This document shows, piece after piece, positions 44,941-57,795 of a stretch of 64,000 nt of DNA. Made by a program: the position numbers and the translations under genes. Where the stretch lies: positions 148,738,597 through 148,802,596 of the forward strand of contig CM075652.1 of NCBI GenBank assembly GCA_037953625.1, given 5' to 3'. The notes beneath the pieces are model-generated. The model saw nothing but the letters and a program-made list of their open reading frames with translations. It searched no databases and was not told the DNA's origin. How positions within the stretch are numbered: the first letter of the stretch is position 1; each line of letters starts with the position of its first letter. The DNA comes from Crotalaria pallida. Lineage: Eukaryota > Streptophyta > Magnoliopsida > Fabales > Fabaceae.

Positions 44941-46980
44941 ATATACACATACTTTTTTTAGTCTCTTATCCTCATTAAGAAATTCCTTGATTAATTAGCT
45001 TATTCATAAAAAAAAAAATTTGATTTAAATTAACCTACGATTAACTTGGATCATACAAAAAGTAACATGTGTCATTTGCTTATTATTGATTGGTTAACAA
45101 GTACACATATTACATTCTTAATTTCTTATGATATAGGTTAATTTCTTAGGCCTATTTATCCTTGCTAAACCGTTGCCTACAAATACTAATGATAACTAAT
45201 GAAATTGAATGATTTACATGTATGGGGTTTTATAGTGTGTTCTAGGACACATGTTAAAGTTAGGATAATTGAAAAAAATAATAATAATTTACATAGAAAA
45301 CTGATTTAATTTGTCTGATACCTATAATATTCTAAATTTTCCTATAAATAAATTCTATCTATAAAATCATTAGCAAGTGCTCTAGGACACACATTAAAAA
45401 ACTTTTATTATTATTATTATTATTATTATTATGAAAAATGATATATATGAACCTACAAATAAACTTATATCATAAAAAATATGACATGTGTCACAAAATG
45501 ATATTTTGTTTATTAATAATTGGACATCAAATGATAAATGTATTTTCTTGCGGAGTAAGTTAATTTTTAGCTAATATATAAGTACTCTATTATTATATAG
45601 AATAATCCCTCCGTTCTTTAATATAAACTCCAGGAGAATTCAAGGAAATTAATGAAGTTAAATAATAGACATCATTAATGATTACATAATATCTTTGGAC
45701 ACTTTCCGAAACCCCTTCTTATAATTTTTTTTTAAAGGGTCTTATTAACTTAGGATACTTATTATAAATATTAGAAATGTAAAACAATCATAAGTTCAGG
45801 GTTTTTTTTTTCAAAAATCCAAAAAAATACAATTTTTTCATAATTTTAAATCATATTTCATCTGTTAACAAATCCCCGAAAAGCAATTTTTAGGATTTCC
45901 GAAATAAAAATGATATTATATGCATCTTGGATGTTGCCACACCAGTAGCACCCTGCATCTGGCCAGCTATACTCCGAAGCCATCAGGTTGCACTTGTTTA
46001 ATTAATTAATTAATTGGATTATGTTGTTGTATTTCTGATGTTGACCTCGTATCGACATTCATGAGGTTGCTTTTATTCTTTTTAAATCAATTCGAACTAA
46101 CGCGAAAACTCGACTATTAATCATCGCAAATATGCTTTTTCAAAAATCCAATTCCTCATAATTTTTTAATAATAATAATAATAATTGTTATCAAATTCAA
46201 CGGACAAAGTCCATGTGAGAGCGGAATGCATTATCACAACTAATTTTTCAATTTTTACTCACTTATTTATATCTTATATTTTTTTTTTATCTTTTTCTTC
46301 TTTTTACATCATATCATCATTCATTTCTTTATTTTTTTTAACATATCCTTTAAAGTTGATAATAAGAATAAGAGACTAAAGTTTTTATTTTTTTTAAAGA
46401 ATAAGAGACTAAAACATACATGTTTGTATCAAGAAAATGCATCGAGTTTATTTTTCAATATATAATTATCTTATTTTAAATTTTTATCCTCAACTTTAAA
46501 GGATAAAGTAAAAAAAATTATAATATTAGTATTATGAGTTATTCTTTAATATTCTCCTTTTAGTTTTATGTTTCAATGCTCCCCCTTCAAAATATTATTG
46601 ATTTAGTAATTAAAAACCTTAATGATTGTGATTAAAAGTTGCAATAGTGATAAATAATAATATCGACCTTAAGGAAAGAATAGATAATGACATCTGCCAC
46701 CATTTTTTAAAAGATTGTCAAGATCAAATATATCGTCATGTTGGTGAAATGACCATTATAGGTGAACTTAAATATCATAACAACGGTGAAAGGGTAAGGG
46801 AGTGATGTTGGATTATATGCAGTAGGATGGAAGTGAATGAAATTTAAGGTTAAAAGCATGAGTAAAATAGACTTTTCATGAATAAAAACTTAAAAAGGGT
46901 ACATAAATATCATTTTAAAAGAGAAACATCCAAGAATTTTTCAATAAATATAAATTTCAGTATAGTAAGAACAAAAAATA

Positions 46981-47033
<53 letters not shown>

Positions 47034-48527
47034 GTAGTAAAATTAACCATTAACTATGATAAAATAAAACTTTTCCTGATTGAAGTGAGGACAAGTGCCC
47101 ACTCTTTACTGCAAGTAGGTCTGGTCCGACCGGGAGAGTGTCAGTTTTCTTATTCATTATTGGTTACCCTCAATGTTGGACCATGATATGTTTGTTGGAA
47201 ATAAATGGACATATCCGATATCAACATCACTCTACACATTAGTTTATCCTATCAACTTGAGGTGATGGTATGTGATTTCAAAATAATTAACCTAATTGGT
47301 ACAATAGTAGTACATTTTCGATCAGAAACAAATATTTATTAAAAAGTGACTATCCTAGTACCAACTTGGAGTATATTTTTCTCAGCAGTGCACTTTTAGA
47401 ATTACATATTGTTCATATATATTTATTAAAAATAGTGATAGAATCATAGTTATATTACCAACTGGCATTACTTCTCATTAGTTTTATAGCAATTGGGATT
47501 ATGATTGTAGAAATTAAAGCTAACATGCAACATTCATACAAGTCCAAGAACAAACCTAGGATTAGATATTTTTGCCGGAAAAGCATCCAAAATCGTACGT
47601 GAGAAGAAGAAAGGGACATAATCTAAACGGTTACCATTATATATAGAAGAAGAAGCAGAAGTGATCGATTACTAATTTACTATAACTTATCCTGTAATCA
47701 TAATTATTGTTCATTCAACTTTAAGTACTGCTAAACTCACTTTACATTTGTAATAGTTATAGTATTTTGTTTTTTTGGCTCTACCCTTTATTTATGTCAG
47801 GTGATACGTGATTAATTATGCCAAATATTTTACTTCAAAATTCTACTTATCATGGCCATCAAAATTATATTTAAATGATACAATATCATTTTTTTTTATA
47901 GGCTCATAAAAAATTATTAATTGACAATTACCAAAAACAATTTTTTTCTTGATTATACCAAAAACGAATTCTATATTGAGCAGAAAGAAAAGATTGGAAA
48001 AATACGAATAATGTTATGTTCTAATATCTTTAAGTAGTTGAAACAATTTTATAACCTATATCGAATATATTATGGTTAAAAGTAAATTTTTTGAAGAATG
48101 AATGATGCCATTGCATCATTTGAACTGATTTTAGATCCGTAGCTACCGAGCGAATTATTCTTCGATTATATTTTACCATTTACCTCTTCATTTGTTAAAG
48201 ATGTGTAAAATTGTTAAAAAATTAGTACGATTATCAGTTAAAAAATAACCTAAAAATATCTCAATTTGATTTAAATTAGAAATCAGAAATAGTAACACTC
48301 AATTTAATCACTAAATATTAAACATCCAATAAAATATGTTAATTTAAGTATAGAAAGAGGTTCTTAATAATAAAGTAGGTTGATGAATAACAAAGAAAGT
48401 CGGTAATGTGGATGAGAGTTGATAATATTATAAGGATATGATGGTAAAAATGACATTTAAAAACTCAAAAAGAGATTTAGAACACCAATTTTTCCAGCTC
48501 TCCTCCAACCAAGGTTTGGAGTTGAAA
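44941..48527. other. AT-rich intergenic DNA, no gene seen
   Basis: Contains (TTA)n at 45406-45431, a Stowaway-like left end at 45606 (ctccgttctttaatataaac) without a clear partner, and (TA)n at 46986-47030. The open frames at 46185-46379 and 46878-47186 are unsupported; the latter runs through the (TA)n block. Confidence 0.5.
46986..47030. repeat. (TA)n microsatellite
   Basis: About 22 TA dinucleotides. Confidence 0.95.
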
Positions 48528-48758
48528 TAAAACATAGGCTTAATTATGTCACAAGTCCCTGAAGTTTGAGATACTTTTGTCAGATATCCTTATACTTTTT
48601 TTTTCAATGTTTGTCTCCTCGAAGTTACTTCTGGGATATATGACAAACCCAAAAGTAACTCCGGGAAGTCAAACATTGGAAGAAAAAAAAGTATAAGGGT
48701 ATCTGACAAAAGTATTCCAAACTTTAGTTACTTTTTACATGATCAAACCTAAAACATA
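48528..48758. mobile_element. Mutator-type foldback MITE with 9-bp TSD
   Basis: The 9-base repeat taaaacata lies at 48528-48536 and 48750-48758. The 213-bp body (48537-48749) folds on itself along nearly its full length: ttgagatacttttgtcagat pairs with atctgacaaaagtattccaa, tatactttttttt with gaaaaaaaagtata, and caatgtttg with caaacattg. The loop is about 15 bp. A 9-bp TSD is the Mutator-type size. Confidence 0.85.
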
Positions 48759-49132
48759 ATCAATACATACAGGTAGGTTTACACAACCCACTTTATTTTC
48801 ACGAACAAAGGCTACAACTTCAATTGTCCCGAGATTAAAACATAAGTACTAAAGACATCAAACTTGCAATTTCAAATAAAATCTCTAGACAGAAAGTTTG
48901 TATTTCTACCATTAGTCTAGCCTACTTGGATGAGTTAATTATAGGTGATTGTTTCTGTTATGCAGTAGAAAGTGTATGATTGTGTAGTTGTTATTGTCAC
49001 TCACACTCAGACTCGATTTAATCATCTATCTGTATCTTTTTCATGAGTGCATATCTTCCTTTTTAAGGTGATAAAAATCAACACCCATCTATCTTTAACA
49101 AATATAAATTGTCCAACTATTCCTAATTTACA

Positions 49133-49491
49133 TTTAAAGTAGGCTTATTTAAATTTTTGATCCTTGAAAGTAGACCGAGTTTTGGTTTTAGTCCTTATCT
49201 CTTTTATTGACTGGTCCTAATCCTTAAAAGTTCAAATCTTTTGGTTTTAGTCCCCACCGTCCTAAAAAAACATTATCCACTGACGTGGCAATGCTCAATC
49301 ATGACATGTGGCAAGCTGACATCATCTTCAGTTAGCCACATCAGCGGATAACATTTTTTTTAGACAGCAAGGACTAAAACCAAAAGATTTGAACTTTTAA
49401 GAACCAAAACCAATCAAAAAAAGAGATAAGGACCAAAACCAAAATTCGATCTCCTTTCAGGGACTTAAAACTTAAATAAGCCTTTAAAGTA
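49133..49491. mobile_element. Mutator-type foldback MITE with 9-bp TSD, second family
   Basis: TSD tttaaagta lies at 49133-49141 and 49483-49491. The body 49142-49482 (341 bp) has arms of about 150 bp: ggcttatttaaatttttgat against the right-end complement ggcttatttaagttttaagt, then agttcaaatcttttggtttt against the matching aaaaccaaaagatttgaact. A GC-richer centre carries gacgtggcaatg and gccacatcagcg. Non-coding. Confidence 0.9.
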
Positions 49492-49749
49492 TTGTGAACC
49501 CATTATTATTTGAGAAACAAATACTCGATTTATTACTCTTTTCCTACGCGCTCATAAGGAGTTCGTATTAATATATTTCCCTAAATTTATGTATGGTGTG
49601 TATATAGGAACATCTAGACACAACATGAACATTTAACGCAAACTTTCTTGGCAAGTTTTATAAAGAAAGATTCTCAGTGAATTTACAACTTTTTTGTTTG
49701 GCTATAAAACACCCGCGGTTAGGCATTTGACCAACAAGATAATACTAGA

Positions 49750-50441
49750 TTAAACTTCTACTTCACGATCCTTATCATTGAGATTTGGCATGCTTCCTTC
49801 CCACAACTCCAAAAGCTCCTTTTTTATCCAAGAGATCACAATTACGGGTCCCAAAGTAGAAGGCACCTACATAAACCAAGAAAGGGAACATTGTTAAAGG
49901 TAAACATGTGAAACAGTCTTGGAACTCTCTTTGCTGCATTGACACTTAAAGACATACACCTGAACATGAAGCTAGTTGTACCAAAGCTACATGTTTGCAA
50001 GGGTAATCTAAAATTTAGATTATACTGGGATTTCATTTAAGATTATCTAAACACAGAAGATCAGAACTTGGGAATTGGATATTTTACCAAATATTAATTG
50101 TGTGGCCACAAGGCCAAGGATCATTGGATTGCCACAGTTTTGAAAGATTATTCACATATTACAAATGAATCAGTGCACAAACTCAATACACACCACATTT
50201 ATCCAACAATCTCTACCTAGTTCAGTTAGAAATTGATATTAAAAATGTTTGACAATTTCAATTTACTGCTCCGGTGCAAATCTGGTAAAATGCCACGGTC
50301 AAACCTACCGTATCTTTTACTGGCTTACTTTTTTTTTTTATAGGCCTTTTACTGGCTTACTGCTAATAGAAAACCCAAGTTTTTCCTTATTTAGCCCAAC
50401 AAAAAAATACACCCTAGTCAAAGCCAGTATGATCAGTTTGA

Positions 50442-50481
<40 letters not shown>

Positions 50482-52238
50482 CAATTTTGCAAGAATCAGC
50501 GAGATAGTATACTGTCCTATTAGAAAGTATGGCAGTGAGAGCAACGTTTATGTAATAAATGATTAATAAATACTCTGAAGAAAAGCAGGTAATAAGACTA
50601 GTAGGATAAAGAAAACATAAGTACCAGATAAAGAAGAGCAGGTTGAGGTGAGTGAGTCAAGACACCAGCTGCCAAAGCTGTTACCAGCCCGATGGCATAC
50701 CCAGGCAGTGCATACCATATGTATTTGTGCCCCTTTGAGGAGTGTAACTCAAAGAGATTTACTGTATCTCTGCTTTTGCGATAATCAAAGCATAGGACTA
50801 AAGCCAGGAGCATGCTTGGTATAGCCTATAAAAAGATGAGCAAAAAATATTAAATACCAAATAAAGAAGTTTTGAAGAAACAAGACTCAAAACATTATTG
50901 AAATAGCAGCTAGCTTAGGTTGACATGGAAACTTAATGATATTATAAACACAGTAAATGATAAGATGTTTAGACACATGATGCACTGAAGGACCTTGCAG
51001 AAGTTTTTCAAGAGTCAGATCAAACAAATATAAAATTGGTGTGGGAGAAATGGGATATAGAGGAAGGGGGGTGAAAGGGTTAGACTAAGAGCTGCAACAG
51101 AGTGAACAACAGTCCTTCTTATTCCTTTTCATTGCTTCTGCATAAAAATGCGGCAGAAGATTTCCCTACAAAGGTATTCAAAAATCATAATAAAGACAGC
51201 AAACATAACCCACGGTCCCACATAACATTTAACAGGAGTGACGTGCACAGTATTTAATATTGGCACGACCAATTCAAATCAAGCAAATGCAGCCTTCCAT
51301 AGTTCCAAGGATTTTACATGCAGTAAATCCAATGCAACACACTATTTCCTTGTGATAGTAACTACATGAAAGGGTCACATAAAATTTAGAAACGTTTGAG
51401 GACATACAGTAATAAATATCAGGGAATAAGAATGCCATACCATGTCCCCTAAACCTAGCATCATGAAGTCTGCCGCATTCTCTCCAGGAACAACACCGCC
51501 CAACAAATTTCTCGGAAAAACGATCTTTACTGGCAACTCCAATTTCTTTGTTATATGTTGCAACCCAGGAAGACTTAAACTATTAGCAACAGTGTGCACA
51601 GGATTAGATGCTTGCTGCGTTGCCACTGACACCATCACATTTGCCCCAAAAAATCTTTCAGAGAAGAAAACCCAGAAAATGTCATATACAAATAGACAAA
51701 GAAGGAGCATTGCACAAATCTTGATATTTGGAAGACGCACATGGCTTACGAATGCGATGCATATTGATATGCCTAATAAATTGTTCAGTACCCAATGACC
51801 AGAAACAAGCCAAGCAGCCACTGTGACAGAGCATGCCAACAGCAGCATTCCTTGGCTTCGGGTAAACGACTTTGAGCAACAACGCGAAACATAAGGATCA
51901 GTTAAACCAAACTGTGACTTCACATAAGCAACATAAGGAGAGAAGCAGAAGAAAAGGGACGACACGGAAGCAACGGCAGTGAATGCCGTGAGAACCTGTG
52001 AGACGGATGAGAACAAGTAGAACATCAAAAGCAGGCTAAAAGAGCTCATCACCGGGATCATCAATGCCTGGGACCTATCCAACGTAATGGATGCTTCCGA
52101 TAAGTCACGATTACGCTCCATCTCTTTCCCATAATTAAGAGCGCGAAATGCAGATGCAAATGTCACGGCTACAGCGGTGGTGATAAGCGTGACAGGCGCA
52201 GGCTCCAGCAAATACACAAGTCTCCAAAGGGAATCCAT
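49750..52238 (-). CDS. SPPL1: Signal peptide peptidase-like aspartyl protease (SPPL1 type)
   Basis: Three coding exons: 52238-51441, 50825-50625, 49866-49750, giving 1116 nt and 371 aa, the length usual for plant SPPL1. It is a multi-pass membrane protein of the presenilin/SPP class that cuts single-pass membrane proteins inside the bilayer. Catalytic motifs are present: FVYDIFW (Asp186), MLGLGDM (Asp265) and the QPALLY motif with P328-A329-L330. The N-terminus (MDSLWRLVYLLEPAPVTLIT) is close to the Arabidopsis SPPL1 (At4g33410) as I remember it. The exon junctions fall at phase 0. An upstream in-frame ATG at 52259 would add seven residues; 52238 fits the family. In plants the SPPL1 type is reported in the endomembrane system; the substrate is not known from sequence. 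Confidence 0.95.
50438..50480. repeat. (GATA)n microsatellite
   Basis: About ten tagatagata units in intron 2 of SPPL1. The Tyr/Leu/Ser-rich frame across it is an artefact. Confidence 0.95.
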
Positions 52239-52860
52239 CTTACACAAAGAGGCACACAATTATCTTAAACCGAGCTTTAACACAAAGACACGCAAACTTG
52301 ACACCTAGGACTTTGCCACCAAAGTTGCAAAGTTCTTTTCAGAAACAAATAACCATGCAACCTGCATACATACATCAAATGAAGCTTGTAAGCACATGCA
52401 AAGTAGTATTTTCATTAAAAACAATCAGTAAAAATTAACCCTTTCAGAATCCTGCAATTCTATTTTCATCCCTACATAAAAAATGAACATTTTTTTCAAT
52501 ATTTTTTTCCTTCTGCATAACAAATTCACACCATTGTTTGTTTACCCTAAATCGATGCAAAATTAAACATAGTATTATTATATTATAACCCTAAAATTAG
52601 AATAATTGTTTTCTCTCTGGCGATTATGTAAACTAGCCTAAGTAACGACGGTGCTAACAACCACCCAGAGCGCAAAAGTTGAAATTTTTGAATCAATCAG
52701 TGAACAAATAGATCAAAGAGAGCTGCGATCTGGAAATTGGGGAATTAGGGTTTAGGGGAGAATGAGGGATGAAGAAGGAGGGACTAACCTTGGACTAAAG
52801 CTCGAGAAAGAGAGAGCCTGGTGCTTTGCTCTGCGCTCAACGACGATGACCCCTTTTCTC
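52239..52860 (-). promoter_or_regulatory. SPPL1 leader with intron and telo-like motif
   Basis: On the minus strand a non-coding exon ends ctaaag-tccaag|gttagt (donor at 52788) and the acceptor is tgtatgcag| at 52362, giving a leader intron of 427 bp. Within this intron, close to the donor, plus-strand ttagggtttag (about 52746) is a telo-box core. The first exon contains a ctctctttctcg tract. Confidence 0.55.
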
Positions 52861-53617
52861 GGGCCTCTACAAGTGAAGTGAATGCCAAAATATCTCTATT
52901 TTCATTTCTTCTCTTTTTTAACGTTCTCTGCAAGTTGAGTGAATGAAACGTGTTACTTTATTTGAGTGTTTGACAACCTTGCATTAGAAATAAAACAAAA
53001 ATTAAATGTTACAATCATTTTGCAAGGATATTCTAAGAATAGTTGTATTGAAAATAAAAAGTTTGTTAATTTTTACTTATATTTAAGACTATTGATGAAA
53101 TGTTTTTTTCTTCTTATAAAAAAGACTAGAGGGAGTACTCTATGAATTTTTTATAGTTTATATACGTATTCAAGTGCGCAACTAGGTCATTTCAATATTG
53201 TCCAACCTTTTCGATGATAATATCATCTTTCAATGAAACCTCTTACATTCGCAAAAACCAAAATTGAATTCACAATCACTTACTTAAATAACAATATACC
53301 CCTTTCCTTTATTATCCGTGTTAACCTCCATTGATCAAATATAAATTTTTTAATTTGTGCTTTTATGCACACATTAAAAAATCATAAAGTTAATTATCGT
53401 CTAATGATATAAAGTACATGATAATAAATTTGATTTTACATTCAAAAGTTAATTTTTAATTTACATTTCGTTTTTTTTTTTAATTAAGAGAAATGTATAT
53501 AAGTGTTTGTGCAATGATATATCAAAAAATCTTAATTGGATAAGTATTTTTCAAAATGTGTATCCAAACACAAGAAACTTATTGCATCTAAACATTTACT
53601 ATATCATAAGCTCTTAT

Positions 53618-53896
53618 TTCTTCCGGGTTGAAATATAAGCAACAAAAAATATATTTAAAATATAAGCAAAATTAACCAGCTTTTTTAAATTTTATTTCAT
53701 TCACAATGTCACTTTCCTAAAACATTCCTAGAAAATTGTTACTATCTTATTTAATTTTTGTTTCATTCTCAATGCAACTTTCCTAAAATGTCTCTATTCT
53801 TTTATAAATTTGAAAAAATTAAATACAATCAACTAACCTCCTTAATAAGCGTAAATTAATTAGTTTTACTTATAATTCGAGTCGGATGAAGTATAT
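53618..53896. mobile_element. MITE, same family as the copy at 3.6 kb
   Basis: The left end is ttcttccgggttgaaatata; the right end on the other strand is ttcatccgactcgaattata. The interior (ttaaattttatttcattcac, aaaacattcctagaaaattg, aatttgaaaaaattaaatac) follows the element at 3594-3872 in order. It is about 280 bp and AT-rich. Confidence 0.65.
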
Positions 53897-54097
53897 AATA
53901 AATGCTTTTATCATGGAGTAAGTATTTTAATAAGCTTTTTACCTGAACACAATCTTAAGCATCTTCATCCTATACCTGATCAACTTTGGACCCAATGGTC
54001 ATCAAAATGTCAGCCCACATAAGAGAACAATCCCAAGCCCATTAAGAACAAGAACAAACTTTGACCATTGCCAACAAAAACAAAAACAAAAAAAAAA

Positions 54098-54692
54098 GGT
54101 GTTACTTCGGTACCCTTTCAAAATAAAGGGGTTTGGTACCCTCTCATATTTTTCCAATCAAATCATGACAAGTATAATATATTACCATGTCAATAAAGCC
54201 AATGAAATTTACACCAGATATTTTTGGCACTCAATAAAGACCAAAGATTATATGTTAAGATGTTCTCTACCTTTTATATGTTTTTTGTACTCAAAAATCT
54301 GCGCTAAATTTAGACGAGAACATATATTCTTGTGTGCTGAAGATTATGTTTCAACTGCAATAATACAATTTGTTAAGCTGATAAAAGAATACAGTGGAGT
54401 GTTCTTATTCTCGTCGTTATCTAGCAAGAAGATTGATAATAGTGACATGATGATGTTGATGTTTGCTAAGCCGAAGATGAATAAAAACTTAATATTAAAG
54501 TTCATGGTTTGAGAGTGATTGTGAATTGATTTAGTTAAAAAATCTTGCAAATAAGATCAAACATATTTGATTACAAAATTTTATTAAACTTATTCATTTT
54601 TTTTCACATGATAGTATAATGGAGTTGTTATAATTTGATTGAATGAATATGAGAAATATCAAAACCCTTTATTTTGAATGTGTACCGAAGTA
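54098..54692. mobile_element. Non-autonomous DNA transposon with ~40-bp TIRs
   Basis: The left end ttacttcggtaccctttcaa continues aataaagggg. The right end on the other strand reads ttacttcggtacacattcaa and aataaagggt. Long A runs lie on both sides, so the TSD is not readable. The 137-aa frame 54099-54512 begins in the left TIR and has no domain I recognise. Confidence 0.65.
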
Positions 54693-55500
54693 AAAAAAAA
54701 AAAAAAAAAAAAAAAAAGGGGAGGACCGGAGTGGAGGAGGAGGAGGAAAACCAGACACACAAGTCTGAAAAGTAGGAAAAGTTGGGTGATTGAAGTGGTC
54801 ACCCTTTGTTGCTTTTTGGTCTCAATTCATTTTTCCTACTGTGTTTAATGTGTATTTTGTGTGTGGCGGTCTTGACTCTTGTGTGATGAAAAATTGTTAT
54901 ATAGTACTTTTAATAAATCAATCTAAAAATCATCATAATCATTAAAAAAAAAAAAAAAGTGACGCATGTTACTTGAATTAATATATGTTATTTTCATGTG
55001 ATTACACATGTTGTTTTCTTTGATTAAAAAATTGCTATTTTTTATTTTGAAATTGATATATCGTCTTTATTGTTGGGATATTTGGGAAAAAAAAACTCGG
55101 GATGTGTCGGGAACAAAACATGTCTAATAAGTTATCTAAAAGCGTAGGACTGTGTTAAAACCTTGTTAGGTTAAACAAAATTATTTATATAAATAGTGTG
55201 TGTATATGTATATAAACTCAGGCTATAAGCTCTAGATTATAAGTTATTTGGAATATTATCACTAAAAATTGAAAGATTTTAAGTCATTTATATTTTTTTT
55301 TTTTTTGTGAACTATATTTATTAAATATTATCAACCCAATTTCATTCCAAAAATTTATCATTACTTCAATTCAATCGGCTAATATGTTAGTCATGTTTTT
55401 ACCAATAATAGAACAATCAAAATGAAAAACAGCCAATATATATTTTAGCAACTACAGTGGTTGAGTTTCTTCTATACTCTCCCAAGACGGAGAGAAGATG
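54693..55500. other. AT-rich intergenic DNA, no gene seen
   Basis: Purine-rich gaggaccggagtggaggagg at 54720 and AT-rich DNA after. No supported frame. Confidence 0.4.
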
Positions 55501-55501
55501 T

Positions 55502-56344
55502 CGAGCCTGTTTGATTGTGTTTTGTTGTTTTTGTTTTGGAAACTATTCTATAAAACAGTTTTTGAGAACTACTCTTAAAAAAAAAAAACAAGAAAACGTG
55601 ATTGTTATAATTGTTCTTAAAACAATTTTAAAAATTATAGAACAAAAGAATATGTTTGGTAAATTTATTTATGCTACATCCTTTTGAAAAAAAATAATAA
55701 AGAACTTGTTTAATTTAAATTGTAAATTATTTTTTACTTTTCAAATATTTTTATAATTGTTTTCATTATCTAAAAATAACTTAAATATATTTTAAAAAGA
55801 TAAAACGAATAAGACCAAAGCAAGTCAAAGGTATTTTTTTATTGGTTATATTTCTCTGACATAAAAAATAGTACCATACTTTCTTATTGAAAAAACATTT
55901 TGCCTCTTCATATTTTTCATATTTGTGACAATCTTCTCTCTCTCCTTATTTTATTTAAGTTCATCATTTTTAATCTCATCTCACTTCTTGCACAATCTTC
56001 CCTCAAACATAAATTTTTTTTAAGAATTATAAAGAACCCATTTTTTTTTAAATTATAAAGAACCCAATTAACCATTTTATATACCGGTTAGGATAGAAAA
56101 AAGTATAAATATTGACTATCAATCACGTTAGAGGTCAACAGTTTGGAGATGTCACTTACTAAGAGAGAAATTATTAGGTAGCACATGACCAATGATTTTG
56201 GATATATCATCATCCTTAATTACTCATTATATATATAATATTTTTTTTTTTAAACTCACAAAATAGACATTGAACAACGGTGATGCATCTAAGACCATTT
56301 AATAATTTTTCAAGGGACAACCAATCATCCAAAAAAATACACTT

Positions 56345-56409
<65 letters not shown>

Positions 56410-56848
56410 GTTCAATAGGCACAAATAAAAAAGAATAATTATATGAAGATTAAAAAAATGGTGATAAAAAAATGTATTGAACCATATAAATTAAAATTTA
56501 AAAAAAAAAAATCTTGCCTTGAATGAGTGGAAGACCACTTGCTGCGAAGACTGTGAATGTGTGTGATAGATGTGCATGTAATTAAAGAAAGGGAGACAAT
56601 TTGACAAGACTGATATTAGATGAGTTTTCTTCTTAATTACAAGATTGCCATTAAAATGGGTTGTTCTCCGTGTTTTTCTCTAAATCAAAACAATGTTGAG
56701 GTGTTCTCATTCTTTTGTTTTTAAAACAAAAAAACAAATACTGTTTCCAGAATTATTTTATACAAAACAATTTATCAAACAATTTTTTTTGTTTTTTTGT
56801 TTTAAGAACAAAAAAATTGTTCTCAAAACAAGTATTTAAACAGGCCCG
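55502..56848. mobile_element. hAT-like MITE with internal (AAT)n expansion, candidate
   Basis: The left gcctgtttgattgtgttttg, then gtttttgttttgg, is mirrored by the right end, whose complement reads ggcctgtttaaatacttgtt and then ttctt aaaacaaaaaaac (space only marks a gap). Both ends are rich in gttttt and aacaa. The interior carries (AAT)n at 56350-56409. The 1.35-kb span is long for a MITE, so another insertion may be inside. No TSD was found. Confidence 0.4.
56350..56409. repeat. (AAT)n microsatellite
   Basis: About 20 AAT units. The poly-Leu frame on the minus strand is an artefact. Confidence 0.95.
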
Positions 56849-56867
56849 AAGTAATTCATTTTTTGAA

Positions 56868-57795
56868 TTCATTTTTAGTTTTTTTTAATACATCAACCAG
56901 TACCCGAATCTGGTTTACCCAGAATTCGACTCATCCGGTTCTATCAAACTGAGCTCGCACTAAGTAGGCCCCAGGGACAGGGCAATGAGGGCGCCCGCCC
57001 TGGCCCATGATTTTTAGGGGCCCAAAAATAATTTTAATGCATGCATACATATATATATATATAAATATAAAATGTTAGATAAATTAACTTATAGTTTAGC
57101 TAGTACAGTTGGTTATCAATCTTAAAATTTTGCTATGGCCAGAGTTCGAATCCCCCTATGCCACTTTTTTTTTTATTATTTATTTTATGTTTTCCTTTCT
57201 CTTGTTACTTTGTCCATGATTTTTTTTAATAGTTACTTTGTCCAAGTTGAATTTACCTTTTTATTTTTCTCTTTCATTTTTATTATAAGTCATAATTATA
57301 TTATAAAGATCAATGATAATAGTTATATTTTTTGAAATTTTAAAAAATTATTTTAACATTACAATTTTTTTTTATTTTTTTTATTAACATTACAATTTTA
57401 TCTCTTAACTTATACTAAAAATTTCACAAATATAACTTATACTTGTAAAGTTGTTGAAGCCTGTGTGATTTTTTTTATTTTTATGGTTAATTCTATTTTT
57501 GCGAAGTTATAGAGTTATAGGTATTTATAGCATTTACAAAAGTCCATATCTTAAGAAAAATTTTATTCAAACTTTATTATTAAAGTTTTATTTACTTACA
57601 AGTTTTTTATAATTTAAGGGGCCTAAATAAAATTTTCGCCCCGGGCCTATAATATGTCAGGACCGGGTCTGACACTAAGCGGTAGGGGCCTCCCAACAAG
57701 GATTGCTCCATACCTAAGGCTCGAACTCGAGATCAGTTGATAGAGACCAAATAAGCTACCACTTGACCAATCCACGTTGGTTTGTTCATTTTTAG
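56868..57795 (-). mobile_element. SINE split by a nested insertion
   Basis: The outer TSD ttcatttttag lies at 56868-56878 and 57785-57795. The SINE is in minus orientation: a T run then accagtacccgaatctgg on the left, and on the right the tRNA-like head, whose minus strand reads ggattggtcaagtggtag (A box) and gagttcgagcctta (B box). The two halves are separated by a 0.7-kb insert. The left half matches the truncated copy at 4697-4809. Confidence 0.82.
56966..57672. mobile_element. hAT-like non-autonomous element nested in the SINE
   Basis: The insert is flanked by cactaagt (56958-56965) and cactaagc (57673-57680), an 8-bp duplication with one mismatch, the hAT size. Both ends are GC-rich with related ggcccc blocks (gccctggccc and ttttaggggccc on the left; aggggcc and cgccccgggcc on the right), while the core is AT-rich. 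At 57094-57165 a tRNA-like string (gtacagttggttatc, gagttcgaatcccc) may be a further small SINE. No transposase is seen. Confidence 0.6.

Noticed and set aside
45606..45740. Stowaway MITE starting at 45606
   Set aside because: Only one CTCC-type end is visible; no inverted partner with TA was found within a few hundred bases.
56216..56422. Minus-strand frame with a poly-leucine run
   Set aside because: It is the translation of the (AAT)n microsatellite.
57094..57165. Possible tRNA gene
   Set aside because: It has A- and B-box-like strings but no acceptor stem or cloverleaf pairing that I can complete. It fits a tRNA-derived SINE better.
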